Below, piece after piece: positions 20,072 to 30,959 of a stretch of DNA of 64,000 nt. The stretch covers positions 94,343,840 through 94,407,839 of the forward strand of contig CM043971.1 of NCBI GenBank assembly GCA_014529385.2, read 5' to 3'. How positions within the stretch are numbered: the stretch's first letter is position 1; each line of letters starts with the position of its first letter. The DNA is from Adiantum capillus-veneris (Eukaryota; Streptophyta; Polypodiopsida; Polypodiales; Pteridaceae). The notes below the pieces were generated by a model that was not told where the DNA came from, made no database searches, and saw only the letters and a list, made by a program, of their open reading frames with translations. The position numbers were made by a program, and so were the translations under genes.

Positions 20072-20394
20072 GCCCCACTGGGAATCTCTAGGACTCTAAT
20101 ACCATAGGCTATACGTGAGTGAAGTATCAAAATCTAGCTGGGATTTCTCCTCTAGCTTAAGCTTTTACACTTGTGGCACTTGTGTGCTTCCATATCCTTT
20201 GTATTATTACTAGTGCTCTTTGTTGTGAAGTGAGTAAGCCTCTCCATGCCTAAAATCCTCGTTATGTCTCAGACATATAAATAATACTACCAACTAGGAC
20301 TAGTAGGTCAAGTAAATGAGTTAACCTAAAGTCATAGCCTCCTAACCTCAAGGCTTATGATTAAGACTAAACTCAACAATTGATTAACTAAAGT
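20072..20394 (-). repeat. Fragment of NE1-family 3' region
   Basis: 20,072-20,190 matches 2,130-2,250 inside NE1 in the same orientation (CACTGGGAA-CTCTAGG-CTCTA-TACCATAGGC). The remaining ~200 bp is less similar but of the same character. No gene. Confidence 0.6.
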
Positions 20395-20452
20395 CCTCTG
20401 CTAGCGGCCGCTCCTGTGTGCCAGCGACATAGTCCAAAACTCTGATACCAAG

Positions 20453-20703
20453 TGATAGGAGATGGGCTATGGGGGATGCAGCCTTTGGGTCATGGTGAGT
20501 GTAGAGAAATGAGAGAGAAAGTTGACACTGTCCAAAGAAATAAGACACGCTATATTCATTAAAATCGATTACATATATAGCCACAAACTTGTATCACACA
20601 ATCTCCACTAAACCAAAATCCACTAAACCGTGTAGCTGCATGTATTATGACACTTGTTCCCACAGGCTTAGACACCACTTGACCCGCGCTTGCATGCCCA
20701 ACA
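20453..20703 (-). repeat. Copia LTR, unit A
   Basis: 251 bp, TGATAGG...CCCAACA. On the left is the complement of an initiator tRNA-Met primer site (CTCTGATACCA at 20,440-20,450), so it is the 5' LTR of a minus-strand element whose body is lost at 20,395. Confidence 0.85.
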
Positions 20704-21046
20704 AAAATCTACCTTCAAATTTGCCACCTTTCTTCACATTAATTAAGAAAATGAAAAAATAGTCAAGTATCAAAAGTCATAACTTGAGAGTCAAGTATCA
20801 AGTATCTCCCATGGTGTTATGGCTTTTGATACTTGACAAGTAGGAAATCAACTCACTCATCTATACTTGATTATCCACTTGAGTATCAAGTTAACAATCA
20901 AACACATGAAGGGGGTTGGATTTGAACATGATCCAAGTTGCATCTTGTTAGCTAGTGGTGACCACCAACCTCGCATCAACATTTCCCCATTTGGCCAAGT
21001 TAGCGCGGGCCTTATTTGGGTGCTCTCTTTTAACACAGACCTTGGT

Positions 21047-21310
21047 GGCTAAAAGCATGCTTTGGTGGTATAAAAAGGAGTGTCCTTGACAACACCTTTG
21101 ACAAATCTTTGAGTTATAATTATTACATGTTACATGAAAAACTACCTATCATATTATATATCAGTGGATAGATCTTCAAAAGATGAATCTCAAACCGCAA
21201 GGTCTGAAAAGTTTTGACCTAAACTATAAAAATTTTACCAGTCCCCACTTTTTCATTGGTAGAAGTAAAATAGGTACTTTTTTTGTACCACCAAACCACG
21301 CTTTCACCCT
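21047..21310. mobile_element. 264-bp MITE, present only in unit A
   Basis: Units B and C have the uninterrupted site (ACCTTGGTAGCAATAG). In A the site is split, with ACCTTGGT on the left and ACCCTGGT on the right, an 8-bp duplication with one mismatch. The ends are inverted repeats of ~30 bp (AAAGCATGCTTTGGTGGTA versus the complement AAAGCGTGGTTTGGTGGTA). No coding frame. The 8-bp duplication suggests the hAT superfamily. Confidence 0.8.
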
Positions 21311-21565
21311 GGTAGCAATAGCTAGTTGTATGAAGCACTCAAACATCATATTTTCTATTTGTTCTTGAATATACAATTATGTTTCATTAAGTATTTGTAC
21401 CATTGTAATAACTCCGATTATAGAAACACTTTGTTGTACTATAAAATATGGTGTGAGCTCTCTCTCATAAAGTTTTCCCCCCCTTAGAAATGGGTAGACT
21501 ACCTCGTCATAAATGTGCAAATCAGAAGTTTTAAAAATTTGCAAGACTTTTCATGTGTAGTCTAG

Positions 21566-22032
21566 GGAAAATTACCAAAATACCCTTGAAATTTGCTAAA
21601 ATTCCCAAAATACCCTTCAAATTCCCAATATACCCTTGAATTGATTGGGCCCAATTTTTGCATAGTCTAATGTTTATGACAATGGGAATCTATGTTTTAG
21701 AGCCTTTGAAAAAAGGACTCATCAATGAGTCCACAAATAGATCCATCTATGTGTTAAAAAATGATGATCAATTTGATATGAAGAGGCCTCAATACCAGCT
21801 AAAATCCTAGTTCTATCATCTTCTATTGAGGTGAACCAACCTTCCCGTGAAGAGTTGCAAAAGAAATTGTGTTTGGAGATGTTTGGAAGGTTAATTAAGG
21901 GTACCTTTTGGAAAAATTGAAGGGAATTTTGGGAATGTTTGAACAAATATAAGGGGCACATTGGGAATTCCTGAAATTTGAGGGGTATTTTGGGAATTTT
22001 CACAAATCGCAGGGGTATTTTGGTAATTTTCC
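21566..22032. mobile_element. MITE with perfect 20-bp terminal inverted repeats, unit A
   Basis: The left end GGAAAATTACCAAAATACCC is the exact complement of the right end. Homology between the arms extends ~65 bp through further ACCCTTGAAATT and CCCAAAATACCC motifs. The interior is non-coding. Copies sit at 33,069-33,525 (B) and 51,335-51,761 (C). Confidence 0.8.
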
Positions 22033-22225
22033 GTATATTTTACCTCACTGGTCTAGATTTTCAATAGGCTCTAGGCTAAGCTGAGATAGTGGAGAGGATA
22101 CAGAGATTTATTGAACAACTACATAGTTAACACAAAGAAAATTAGACCACATAATTAGTCCATCATTTCACAAGATGTTTTGGAAAAATTCTCACAATAA
22201 TTCCCACATTGTGACTTATCTCAAC

Positions 22226-22378
22226 ATCATGAGCTTCTGGAAGGGAGGCACCGCATACCTAGCTAGGTACGATTGGGGGCAAGGGACCGCCGGCCCGCAA
22301 TGGGGGGGCGGTGGTCCCCTGCCCCCAATCGTACCCGGCTAGGTATGTGGTGCCTCTCGAGTAGAAGCTCATGATGAT
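22226..22378. other. 153-bp foldback (MIRNA-like hairpin), unit A
   Basis: Two arms of about 65 nt with ~90% complementarity, starting ATCATGAGCTTCT and ending AGAAGCTCATGATGAT, around a G/C-rich loop of ~20 nt near 22,290-22,310. The inner arms GGTACGATTGGGGGCA and TGCCCCCAATCGTACC pair exactly. It lies ~280 bp downstream (minus strand) of the 146-aa frame. Size and pairing are like a plant microRNA precursor, but no known miRNA family is recognised. Confidence 0.7.
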
Positions 22379-22656
22379 GATGTTATGCATTGCATGAGAA
22401 ACACTGAAAAAGACTCCGGTTTCCTGCATGAGAAAATTTCTAAATCTTTGTTTGTGTTTGTGTGCAAGGGGGAAGAAATCGATGAAAGGAAAACGTTTTA
22501 TGAAATGATAGAGTTTTATAAATCTCAAGTACATGTGTGTCAACAAAGATAGTTTTTGACTGTTTTTGATGGTAATGATTATCCGGAACATTAGAAGGGG
22601 ATCGAATGTGGGGGAGCTTGATTCACATTCAAAGCATAATCACGAACTAGTAATTA

Positions 22657-23094
22657 TCATGCAAAGGCAGAGGAAGGCAAAGCGCTAGGGGCAAGGTCGG
22701 CCAGGTTTGCTATGCCCCCTAGACCGTTCAAGATGCGCACGTATGACTGCGCCATGGCAAAAAATGGTGCTTTGAATAGAAGCTTGGAATCATGACCACT
22801 GCCTTTTCTCCCTTGCTTCGCCATTAACCTTTCTTGTGCAGAAGACGAAGATGAACATGTTGAGCTTGCATTTGACGTAATTTTCGGCGCCTCATCATGC
22901 TCTTCGGGAATGGTTGAGAGACCGTAGATAGACAGGATTGTTGTGGCCGTCCTCACCTCCATTGGCTCGCTGCCATAGTTTCTGCTCGCACAGCTCGAAG
23001 CCGCCATGGCTGCGTAATCTTCCCTGCTCAGATCGCTTACTTCCCCGCCGTTTAAGCAGGGCATGAGAAGGCAGCGGGCTGCGCTTTTTTGCAT
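22657..23094 (-). CDS. Unknown 146-aa protein or exon, copy A
   Basis: ATG at 23,094, nine bases after a possible splice acceptor (CTAG). The protein begins MQKSAARCLLMPCLNGGEVS and has a Ser-rich middle (CSSSSSAQERL) and a hydrophobic C-terminal stretch (SYVRILNGLGGIANL). No signal peptide, membrane segment or known domain is recognised. Copy B (34,141-34,572) is also open. Copy C (52,297-52,694) is broken. Between A and B nearly all base differences change amino acids. It could be an exon of a host gene carried in the repeat unit, or chance coding in a decaying region. A three-copy frame of this length inside otherwise non-coding repeats favours former coding. Confidence 0.45.
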   Translation of the reverse strand: MQKSAARCLLMPCLNGGEVSDLSREDYAAMAASSCASRNYGSEPMEVRTATTILSIYGLSTIPEEHDEAPKITSNASSTCSSSSSAQERLMAKQGRKGSGHDSKLLFKAPFFAMAQSYVRILNGLGGIANLADLAPSALPSSAFA

Positions 23095-23539
23095 CCTTGC
23101 CACCTAGATATGAATGAGAAGTAGGATTAAAGGTGAATGTGATGCTATGCTCAGATCGATATACCTCTAGTATATATATGATGTATATGGATAATCAGTC
23201 AATGAGGGTTTCTGTCATGTGTGCAACTTGCCAATTCTCTGATTGGCTAAAGTCAGAATGTTTTAAGTCAAGCACGTCCCACCAAGTACACATGTATTCC
23301 GTAAAAAATGGGGGCTGTCCCTACCACTCAAAAAGTCCAATCTTGGCAACGAGGGAAAAACAAGTCAACAAAACACATTGCATTTAATTTTGGGGGGGGG
23401 GGGGGATCCACGGTGTTGAAGTCCAGGCATGAAAACCTCAGAAATTCCAACCATAAATTTCATGTTTTTTTTTGTAGCAAATCGCACATATCCCGTGTGA
23501 AGCGATACAAACACCCATGAGCGTTACCAAGGTGGCTAA

Positions 23540-23611
23540 TTGGCTGCACTCGAATCCATGACCTGGGTCATGGCGGTCGAGTGCTCAACCAACCAAGCTA
23601 GCTCCCTTGGA
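23540..23611 (-). mobile_element. tRNA-like SINE head 1, unit A
   Basis: The minus strand reads GGGAGCTAGCTTGGTTGGTT (A-box-like TAGCTTGGTTGG) and, ~35 nt on, GGATTCGAGTGC (B-box-like). This is the spacing of a pol III promoter in tRNA-derived SINEs. It has no paired acceptor stem, so it is not a functional tRNA. Confidence 0.5.
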
Positions 23612-23730
23612 CAACCATAGATGTCATGTTAAAACTAAACCTCAACACAAGTTCAATCCCCAAAACGTGGACAACACATGTTTACTTACAATATAACATT
23701 AAAAACACATGCAAGGGCACATGATGTGTG

Positions 23731-23870
23731 GATGGGTGAAGTGGTTAGCCCACATGGCTGGAAATCTGGATCGGGAGGTCTCAAGTTCAAAACCCAACTT
23801 GCCAAGTTGTGGGAAGGCCTCTACATAGCCTTTCTTTTATCGCTGCTCGGGATCACTCCACCTTGAGATT
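23731..23870 (+). mobile_element. tRNA-like SINE head 2, unit A
   Basis: TGGGTGAAGTGGTTAGCCC (A-box-like) followed by GGTCTCAAGTTCAAAACCC (B-box-like) ~45 nt downstream, then a conserved ~70-bp tail. The plus-strand frame over it is incidental. Confidence 0.55.
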
Positions 23871-24009
23871 TCGTCCCAACCCTAAAAACGGCACTAAGTC
23901 ACATGGACATGGGAGGATGCACCAATGGTTGAGAGCATGAGAGCCATCCCCCAATGTGCTTGTTGTAAATTTGGGACAAAATATAAATTAGGGTCGATGA
24001 CCCCCTCCC

Positions 24010-24076
24010 CCACACGAGACTTAAACCCATCATGTCAACGTAGGAATCGCGATGGCCTAAGCACTTCACCCATGTG
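24010..24076 (-). mobile_element. tRNA-like SINE head 3, unit A
   Basis: The minus strand carries ATGGGTGAAGTGCTTAGGCC (A-box-like, close to head 2) and GATGGGTTTAAGTCTCG (B-box-like). Same family as head 2, opposite orientation, 150-250 bp away. Confidence 0.5.
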
Positions 24077-24220
24077 TGCTTCTTGAAAATAATGAAAGTC
24101 TGCTGGTATAGGTTGTGCGTCCTCTCACTCTTTGGCTTAGGTACTCGTTGACCTTCAAAACTTGGTGCTAGAACTTTGTGTTTTTCTCACCCTCTCGCTC
24201 TCTTTGTCTCTTTCTCTCTC

Positions 24221-24223
<3 letters not shown>

Positions 24224-24256
<33 letters not shown>
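24224..24256. repeat. (CA)n microsatellite, unit A
   Basis: About 16 CA repeats after a CT-rich stretch. The homologous tract in unit B is at 35,634-35,672 and is longer. The surrounding 24,257-24,582 holds no gene. Confidence 0.9.
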
Positions 24257-24257
<1 letters not shown>

Positions 24258-24582
24258 TCTTGTTTTGGCGTAAATAAAGCCTTAGGAAAGCATTGAACTC
24301 TTGTGAGCAATAGTGGATTGTTGGGAAAAATTTAAAAGCGTTAAGTAGAAAAAGAGAGCATGAGGGTGAGAATGACCCTCTACGCATATAGGTACAATGC
24401 CTAGATCTTCACATCTCGTACCTTCAAGCCTTCAAGGTATCCTCATCCCCCACTCTCTTTGCCTGACACACCTTCTTCCCCTTTCCCCTTTGGGGGAAAG
24501 GGTGATGTTGCTTCAAGACACCCTTCTCAATGGATTGGTTCCATTTCCCTCTTAGAGCCAACTTGGCCCTACCCAGGCTACT

Positions 24583-25600
24583 ATGCCTTCATATCCTAGA
24601 GTTCCCATGGTGCTACAACAAACTCAATCTACATCAGAGATTGGAATGAACCCAAATCTGCTTCAGAACTCCGGATCCCAGACAATGGTGGGACAAAGAC
24701 CTGGTGGAAGTGAAGAAATTCCTAAGGTGACAAGCCTACATGTGTCCCCATGTGGGTTGATTTCCCTGACGTTCCCATTGATTTCTACCCTTGGTTGAGA
24801 AACATAGGTGTTCTGGTAGGAAAAGTTCTTGGTCAAAAATCTAGAGGGGGTATCAACCCCAAGTGGGATCCCCAGTTGCTAATAGAATTTTTCCTTAGTA
24901 GATCCCTCAGGGAAGAAATCCCCATTAAGGACAATAATGGACTCCTTCTACACTCCCAAAAAATTCTATATAGAAACCTTCGTAATGCATGCTTTCATTG
25001 CCATGCCCAAAGCACTTGATTAAAGACTTTCCTATTCTGAAAAAAGCTAAGGGTCCTTATGCTCCCTTTGGTGATAAACAAAAATTTCAACAAGTGCCTA
25101 AGAAGAATGCAGACAAAGGACCAAGTACTCAGGATAATGGAAATCCATTTTCAACGACTCAACATGCATTTGAAAGATCACATCCTTGACTTGGAACGAC
25201 TACAACTGGACAGAGAAGAAGCAATCAACCATTATGTGGCACAAGCAGAACACAGACGGCTTAGTTTCAATCAACATCTTCGACGCAAAGATTTAAAGAA
25301 GGGCATGTTGGTGCTCAGCTATGAAAATTGCTTTGACACACGCAAAGATAAGAAGTTCCTACTCCTATGGGAAGGTCATTTCATCATCAGGAAGAAATAT
25401 GCCAATGGGGGTTACCAACTCATGGAAGCGGTGGTAAGATTCAAAAGACGAAAGGCAATGGAAGGCAGCTTAAACCTTATTTTCTACGATTTGATCAAAC
25501 TCCACCTATCGACATTCCTATTGAAGATGCACCATCAAGATCCACCTCTGATGACTACGACCAAACAAATGAGTTAGAGGCATACATGCCCCTAACCTTC
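24583..25600 (+). pseudogene. Tat-like gag fused to integrase C-terminus, unit A
   Basis: The left part is a Gag C-terminus: DFPDVPIDFYPWLRNIG, INPKWDPQLLIEFFLS, then a knuckle CFHCHAQ whose frame breaks before LIKDFPILKK (final Cys now Phe). At about 25,136 it jumps to an integrase C-terminus: HILDLERLQLDREEAINHY, LKKGMLVLSYENCFDTRKDKK, LLWEGHFIIRKKYANGGYQL. Protease, RT, RNase H and the integrase catalytic core are deleted. The E2 integrase (43,656-44,408) matches this end closely, so the parent is the E2-type Tat-like family. A polypurine tract AGGGGAGGAC (25,601-25,610) follows. Confidence 0.8.
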
Positions 25601-25848
25601 AGGGGAGGACTAATGACGGCGGGTTTCCGGAGCAAGGCCGCGGGAATCGACCCCATTCGAGGAGCATAAAATAAAATAACAAAAAAATGTTTTTTTTCTT
25701 TTTGTTGCTACCGCCAACCCACCCCCGTGCGCCCACAATGCCCCCCCCCCCCCCTTCCCCCCCCTTGGCACTACTCCCTCCCTTTCCTCCATTATCCCCC
25801 TCTATCCCCTCCATTATCGCCACCCTACTCCCTCACCCACTCCTTCAG

Positions 25849-25922
<74 letters not shown>

Positions 25923-26059
25923 CCTCTCTATCTCTCACTCCCTCTCACCCTCTCTCTCGTTCTCTGTGTAACCAAGCCCATAGGGCGCAAACATATCTCT
26001 CTCTCTCCCTCGTTTGTCAAACTGGAAGTAAGGGGGCCACCATGCATGAGTGAAGAATA

Positions 26060-26169
<110 letters not shown>

Positions 26170-26421
26170 CTCGGTGTCGACAGCCAGGCGTGGAAGACTC
26201 TTTCTCTCTCTCTTAACACCGGCCACACACTTACACACACTCTATATACACACCCTCACACAACCCTATTCATCCCCATCTCTCGCTCACTGTCTCCCTC
26301 CCTCTCTCCCTCGTTCAGCCTCCCTCTCTCCTGTGTCAGTTTGGCCCGTATAAGGCGCATGGAAAAAAAATCACTCTCTCTCTCTCTCATTATTTACACA
26401 CACACCACAAACCCCACACCC

Positions 26422-26484
<63 letters not shown>

Positions 26485-26625
26485 CCTTAACCCTCTCCCT
26501 CCCTCCCTTTCCTCCCTTGCTCACTATCCCGCTCTCTCTCCCTCGTTCTTGTACCGAGCCAGCATGTAATCCTCTTTCACTCTCGTTCCCACACACACTT
26601 GCTGACTGATTCATCCACTCACAGA

Positions 26626-26658
<33 letters not shown>

Positions 26659-27255
26659 CCCCATACACATGATCACACTCCCTCGGCCTCTCTCTTACCC
26701 ATCTCTCGCTCTCTTTCCTTACACACATTTACACAGACACACCCACACACTTTGCGCACACACAAAAACACTTACACGCTTGAAAAACACACTTACTTAT
26801 GCGCTCACACACATGAAAACACCTACACGCACACACGCATACGCACATATGCACAAACATTTAAAGAGAAGAAGTAAACGAGCACCACACCATCAAGAAA
26901 AGGAGAAAGACGACCAAAAGCACACGAAAGCAGCACCAAATTGAAGATTGACACCAAAGGCATGGCCCGAACAGCCCCAAAAATGACGAACACATAGCAT
27001 CTCGACATCAACAAAACACCAGTTTTGGCAGCGTTAACCGCACACCAGCCACCCAAACCATCAACAACACCCATTGTAAATGCCCCGATCTGCACTCTTC
27101 TCTAAATACCTAGCCAACGGCTGGTGAATTGTAAAAAACTCCCCACCTCACTCTTACCTCCCTTCTCTCCCTCTCTAGCTCTGTCACTAGAGAGGCATCT
27201 AGTGTGACCAGTGGGTATTTGCAAGGACCATTAGGTAAGAAACACCTCTCAAGCC

Positions 27256-27263
27256 TATATAAA
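27256..27263 (+). promoter_or_regulatory. TATA box of the unit A LTR
   Basis: TATATAAA followed by GAGG, conserved at 38,881-38,887 (B) and 54,903-54,910 (C). It is ~1.6 kb into the LTR, consistent with a long U3. Confidence 0.6.
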
Positions 27264-27400
27264 GAGGATTCCACTAACCAGACTAGGGGGGACACAATGA
27301 AATAACACATTGGAGGCACCACCCAGGCTCCGTGCACTCTACATTCCATACACCACTAAGCACATAATGCACCCCACAAGCTAAGGGAGCTCACGGTGTC

Positions 27401-27570
27401 ATGCTTGTTGCAAGCATGGGTGTTCTAGCATTGGAAACATCACCACCACCACCAATCTCCACCCACACCACCACCACCAATCTCCACCCATGCTTGTTGC
27501 AAGCATGGGTGTTCTAGCATTGGAAACATCACCACCACCACCAATCTCCACCCACACCACGGTTGATTTA
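27401..27570. repeat. ~90-bp tandem duplication in the LTR
   Basis: The unit ATGCTTGTTGCAAGCATGGG...CACCACCACCAATCTCCACCC occurs twice in A and once in B (39,025-39,095). It starts with a short palindrome (GCTTG-TTG-CAAGC). Confidence 0.85.
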
Positions 27571-28043
27571 CTAGTCATGACCACCCCATGCACATAAGGC
27601 ACTCATTATCACACCGCAAGGCAGCATGACCACACTAGGATTGAGTGCACCGACACCAGGCTTCCCCAGGCCACTCTCGATGCAAGTGATCGACGTCGTC
27701 GTCGGCTGCATTGTCTTGATGTTTCCTTCAACTAACCTCCCGCTAACGTGCTAACACCGCTAGCTCCAAAGTTTCCCATGCACCATATGGCGCTCGCATT
27801 CCATCATGTACCCCTAGTGTCAGGAGCAAGGTTGGTTATCATCCAAGATCACCGTTTGTAAGTATCATCATCATCAATAAAAGTGTGCAATTCTATCATG
27901 ATCTTTGACTCCATTCTCTCTTCTCCTTAGCTTTGTTTTCTTCATACCCGTGGGATGATTCTTCCCTTGTATGGCATCTCACTCCTTCCACTCTAGGTCA
28001 TCTATGTCTGCGTCCTAGCCGCACCTATGCTAGGTGGTGCCCC

Positions 28044-28780
28044 TTTATAGTCATAGGATAACCCCCTCTCTTGAAATGATGCTTGGGGAATTTAGGCTTT
28101 TTACTAGGGTTAGACATAAATATGATAACAACTCCCACTGCATGTGCAATGTTAGGTCGCATTGCCACCATGGCATACATGAGACTACCACAAGCTGAAG
28201 CATAAGGAACCTTAGCCATCATAGTTGTTTCCTTAGGAAAATTGGGACAATCGGTCTTTATAAGTTTCAAATATGCATGCAATGGGTACTCAATGCCTTC
28301 CCCTTCTACAGATTGAAACGCTCAAGAACTTTATGCACATAATCCTTCTGAGATAAGTATAACAATCTCTTTTTATGGTCTCGAGTACTGCGCATACCCA
28401 AAATGTGATTTGCATTTCCCAAATATTTCATGTCAAACTGACTCTTCAGCTTCCTTTTGAGGTCAGCAATGTCCTTCTTTGAATGACCAGCATGAGCATG
28501 TCATCCACATAGAGAATAAGCATAATTAGATGTCCATTGGTGGGTTGTCTTTTCACATAAAGACATGGATCCTCAGTACTGCACTTACAGCCTTGGGAAC
28601 ACATAAATGCATCAAACTTTTGATACCATTGTCTGGATGATTGCTTCAAGCCACATAGACTTTTTGAAAGCTTACAGACTAAATATTCCTACAGATTAAT
28701 CTCCTTATCGAGATCTCCATGTAGGAAAGCACTACATATAAATCTCCTCATCTTGGTGGAAAATTTGTATTCATTTTGAG
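28044..28780 (-). pseudogene. Copia RT fragment, unit A
   Basis: Minus-strand pieces: LVCKLSKSLCGLKQSSRQWYQKFD and LILYVDDMLML (RT catalytic motif) in one frame, then VPYASACGSLMYAMVAMRPNIAHAVGV in another, ending GGYPMTIKGHHLA where it runs into LTR sequence. Several frameshifts. It could derive from the autonomous partner of the gag-only copia element, but no shared sequence proves it. Confidence 0.75.
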
Positions 28781-30431
28781 TATTCAATAAATTTAAAAAT
28801 AAATACGTGCAAGAGAAAAATGCTCACTCTTGCATCGGGGGGGGGGGGGGGGGGGATGTAGTAGATTGCACCCAGTGCCTATGTTCATCTTCTCCTCTCT
28901 GGAATCTCCTCCCTCAGTGTTCTTGTGCAACACTCCACTCTAGGAGGTGCACCTGCATGTTCTCTTTCCCTCTTTCTGTCGCTCTTTACCGCTCTTGTAT
29001 CAGTCTTGTTGTGGTTTCTGTGTGTACATGATAATTCAGGTATGCAAAACTTATGACTGTAGAATGTTATTTTTGGTATTTTTGCAGGCCCTTTGCACTC
29101 CTGTCTGTAGCATGCTCTTTCCTCAATAACCTTTTTTCTCCATCCTTTTACCTAGGGCTGATCCTGAGGCATCCAGGAGTAGAAAACTCTTTACATCACG
29201 TTTATTCCAATTGCATTCAAGTAACTCTTTATATCACATGCATTCAAGTAGCATCCTTGTTGCTTTAAAGCCCCTTCTATCGATGTAAAGTTGTAACTTT
29301 TAAAAAATTAAAACCTTTTGATGAGATCACGTGCTAAAGTGACCCTGAAGGACTGACACACCTCCTCTAGCGTTTCTAGTCCTATCCAATCTTCACCCTC
29401 TGTTCAAGTTTCTGAGTGATGTGCTTAAGAAATACCTTTTTTGGTGATCCTTTTACTTTTATGCATGTGTTATATAGATGATACCCTTGCTTGCGTTCAT
29501 ACTCAAGAGATAGCAACTCAATTTACTCATCTATGGTTGATTATCCACTTGATTAAAGATGTGAGAAAGAATTATTTTTCCAAGCTCAAAAGCGTGGAAT
29601 GATTTTGGGCAGTCGTAGTGCCAATGTGCAAGGAAATTCCACTTGGGATTGTAGAAAAACAAAACACACACACATTTACATTTTTCGGATATCTTTCTCC
29701 TTGATCACAAGAATATAATTAATCACAAACATATCCAATTGTGCAATCTCTTCTTCCTTGATCACAAGGAATTAGTAGAAAACATTTGTACTTGTGGGAT
29801 CTCTTCTTTCTTGATCAAAAGCACATAGTGCTTGTATGAAACCTCTACTCTTAGTGTACGTAGAATGTAAAAACTCTAAATGCGGATTTCTCATAGGTAT
29901 TAATCTTTACTTGTTGGATCTTTTCTTGCCTCTCTGGAAGAAGAAAATTTATTTTGGAAAGGAAAACTCTCATTTGGCAAACAATTTCACTTGGAAACTG
30001 TGGGTAACCTAATCCACATGCACTCTTCTTATGGAATCCCACTTTCAAGATAGCCCTAAATGGTAACAACGTACACCCTTAGCAGTCCTATTTTGTATGG
30101 TCTATAAAGTGTATTGATGTTTTCTTTAATTATCCATTGCTATAGATGCTAATTTTCTGTTACGGTGAAGATTGTAGAGAATGCAATTGGAAGTTTTAAG
30201 AAAGTGCACAAGAAAACCTCTTAATGGAATTTCAAAATGTGCTTGTTGATATAAGGCATCAATTGCTAGAGTTCTCCATGGCTATTTATTTTCTCCTACT
30301 CTGTACATGCACAATGCTTTACTCCTATATGTATTTGGTGTAACCATGGAAAAGTTCCATACTGACTCGTCCTCCTCTAGAATGAAGCCTGTGCTTCTCC
30401 ATCAATATAAACAAAATTTGTGGGCTAAACT
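28781..30431. other. Unassigned tail of unit A
   Basis: 1.65 kb repeated at 40,349-41,747. It holds a G18 run (28,838-28,855), an intron-like stretch ending TATTTTTGCAG near 29,087, a weak RT-like YIDD segment (29,455-29,650), and a ~60-bp imperfect repeat around CTTGATCACAAG (29,690-29,830). No intact gene. Confidence 0.5.
29455..29650 (+). pseudogene. RT palm remnant with YIDD, family uncertain
   Basis: One frame reads CYIDDTLACVHTQEIATQFTHLWLI, the layout of an RT motif C followed by the Ty3/caulimovirid-type helix. A shifted frame then gives a short FFQAQKRGMILG stretch. The copy in B is at 41,015-41,200. Too short to assign to a family. Confidence 0.35.
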
Positions 30432-30612
30432 TGATAGGAGATGGGCTACGGGGGATGCAGCCTTTGGGGCATGGTGAGTGCAGAGAAACGAGAGAGGAAG
30501 CGAGAGAGAAAGTCGACACTGTCCAAAGCAATAAGGCACACTATATTCATTAAAATCGAGACTTGCTCCCACAGGCTTAGACACCACTAGACCCGGGCTT
30601 GCATACCCAACA
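30432..30612 (-). repeat. 3' LTR of the gag-only copia element
   Basis: TGATAGG...CCCAACA, 181 bp. Relative to the three 251-bp sister LTRs it lacks ~80 bp in the middle and has a ~12-bp insertion. Confidence 0.85.
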
Positions 30613-30959
30613 AACCCTCCCTCAAGCCCAAACCACTGACAATGGACTCGAGACAGACAGACCATGGCAGAGTCCAATCACCTGAAACCATGAGTAGAAG
30701 CCCCCCCTTTGACTATAGCATAGGTATGTGTGTGTACTTCCCTCAAACAACCATTAGTGTGAGACATACCAGAACTTGACCAAACAACAAAAGGGCGGTC
30801 TTATCATTTTTTTTTCATGGCAACGTCTATAACCCGTACAATTATTGGTAAATGACCGACATAAAGGAAACATAAAGACAAACTGGAAAAACTACAGGAC
30901 ATCACTTTCTACGAGAAGCATAGGTGCTTCACCATCTTCATCACCTTCAACCACATTGA

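Noticed and set aside
23731-23800. Possible functional tRNA gene
   Set aside because: A- and B-box-like motifs are present but there is no paired acceptor stem or plausible anticodon arm, and two related copies lie nearby, so SINE heads fit better.
24224-24256. CRISPR-like or regularly spaced repeat arrays
   Set aside because: All arrays in the window are dinucleotide or short minisatellite tracts with no spacers, and the context is eukaryotic.
27401-27570. Possible small gene around the CACCACC repeats
   Set aside because: The region is a ~90-bp tandem duplication within an LTR with a single copy in unit B; no frame is conserved.
28860-29268. Candidate exons with a TTTTTGCAG acceptor on the plus strand (also 40,391-40,822)
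   Set aside because: Short Cys/Ser-rich frames are open in both copies, but no donor-acceptor pair keeps a frame and nothing is recognisable; left as unassigned sequence.
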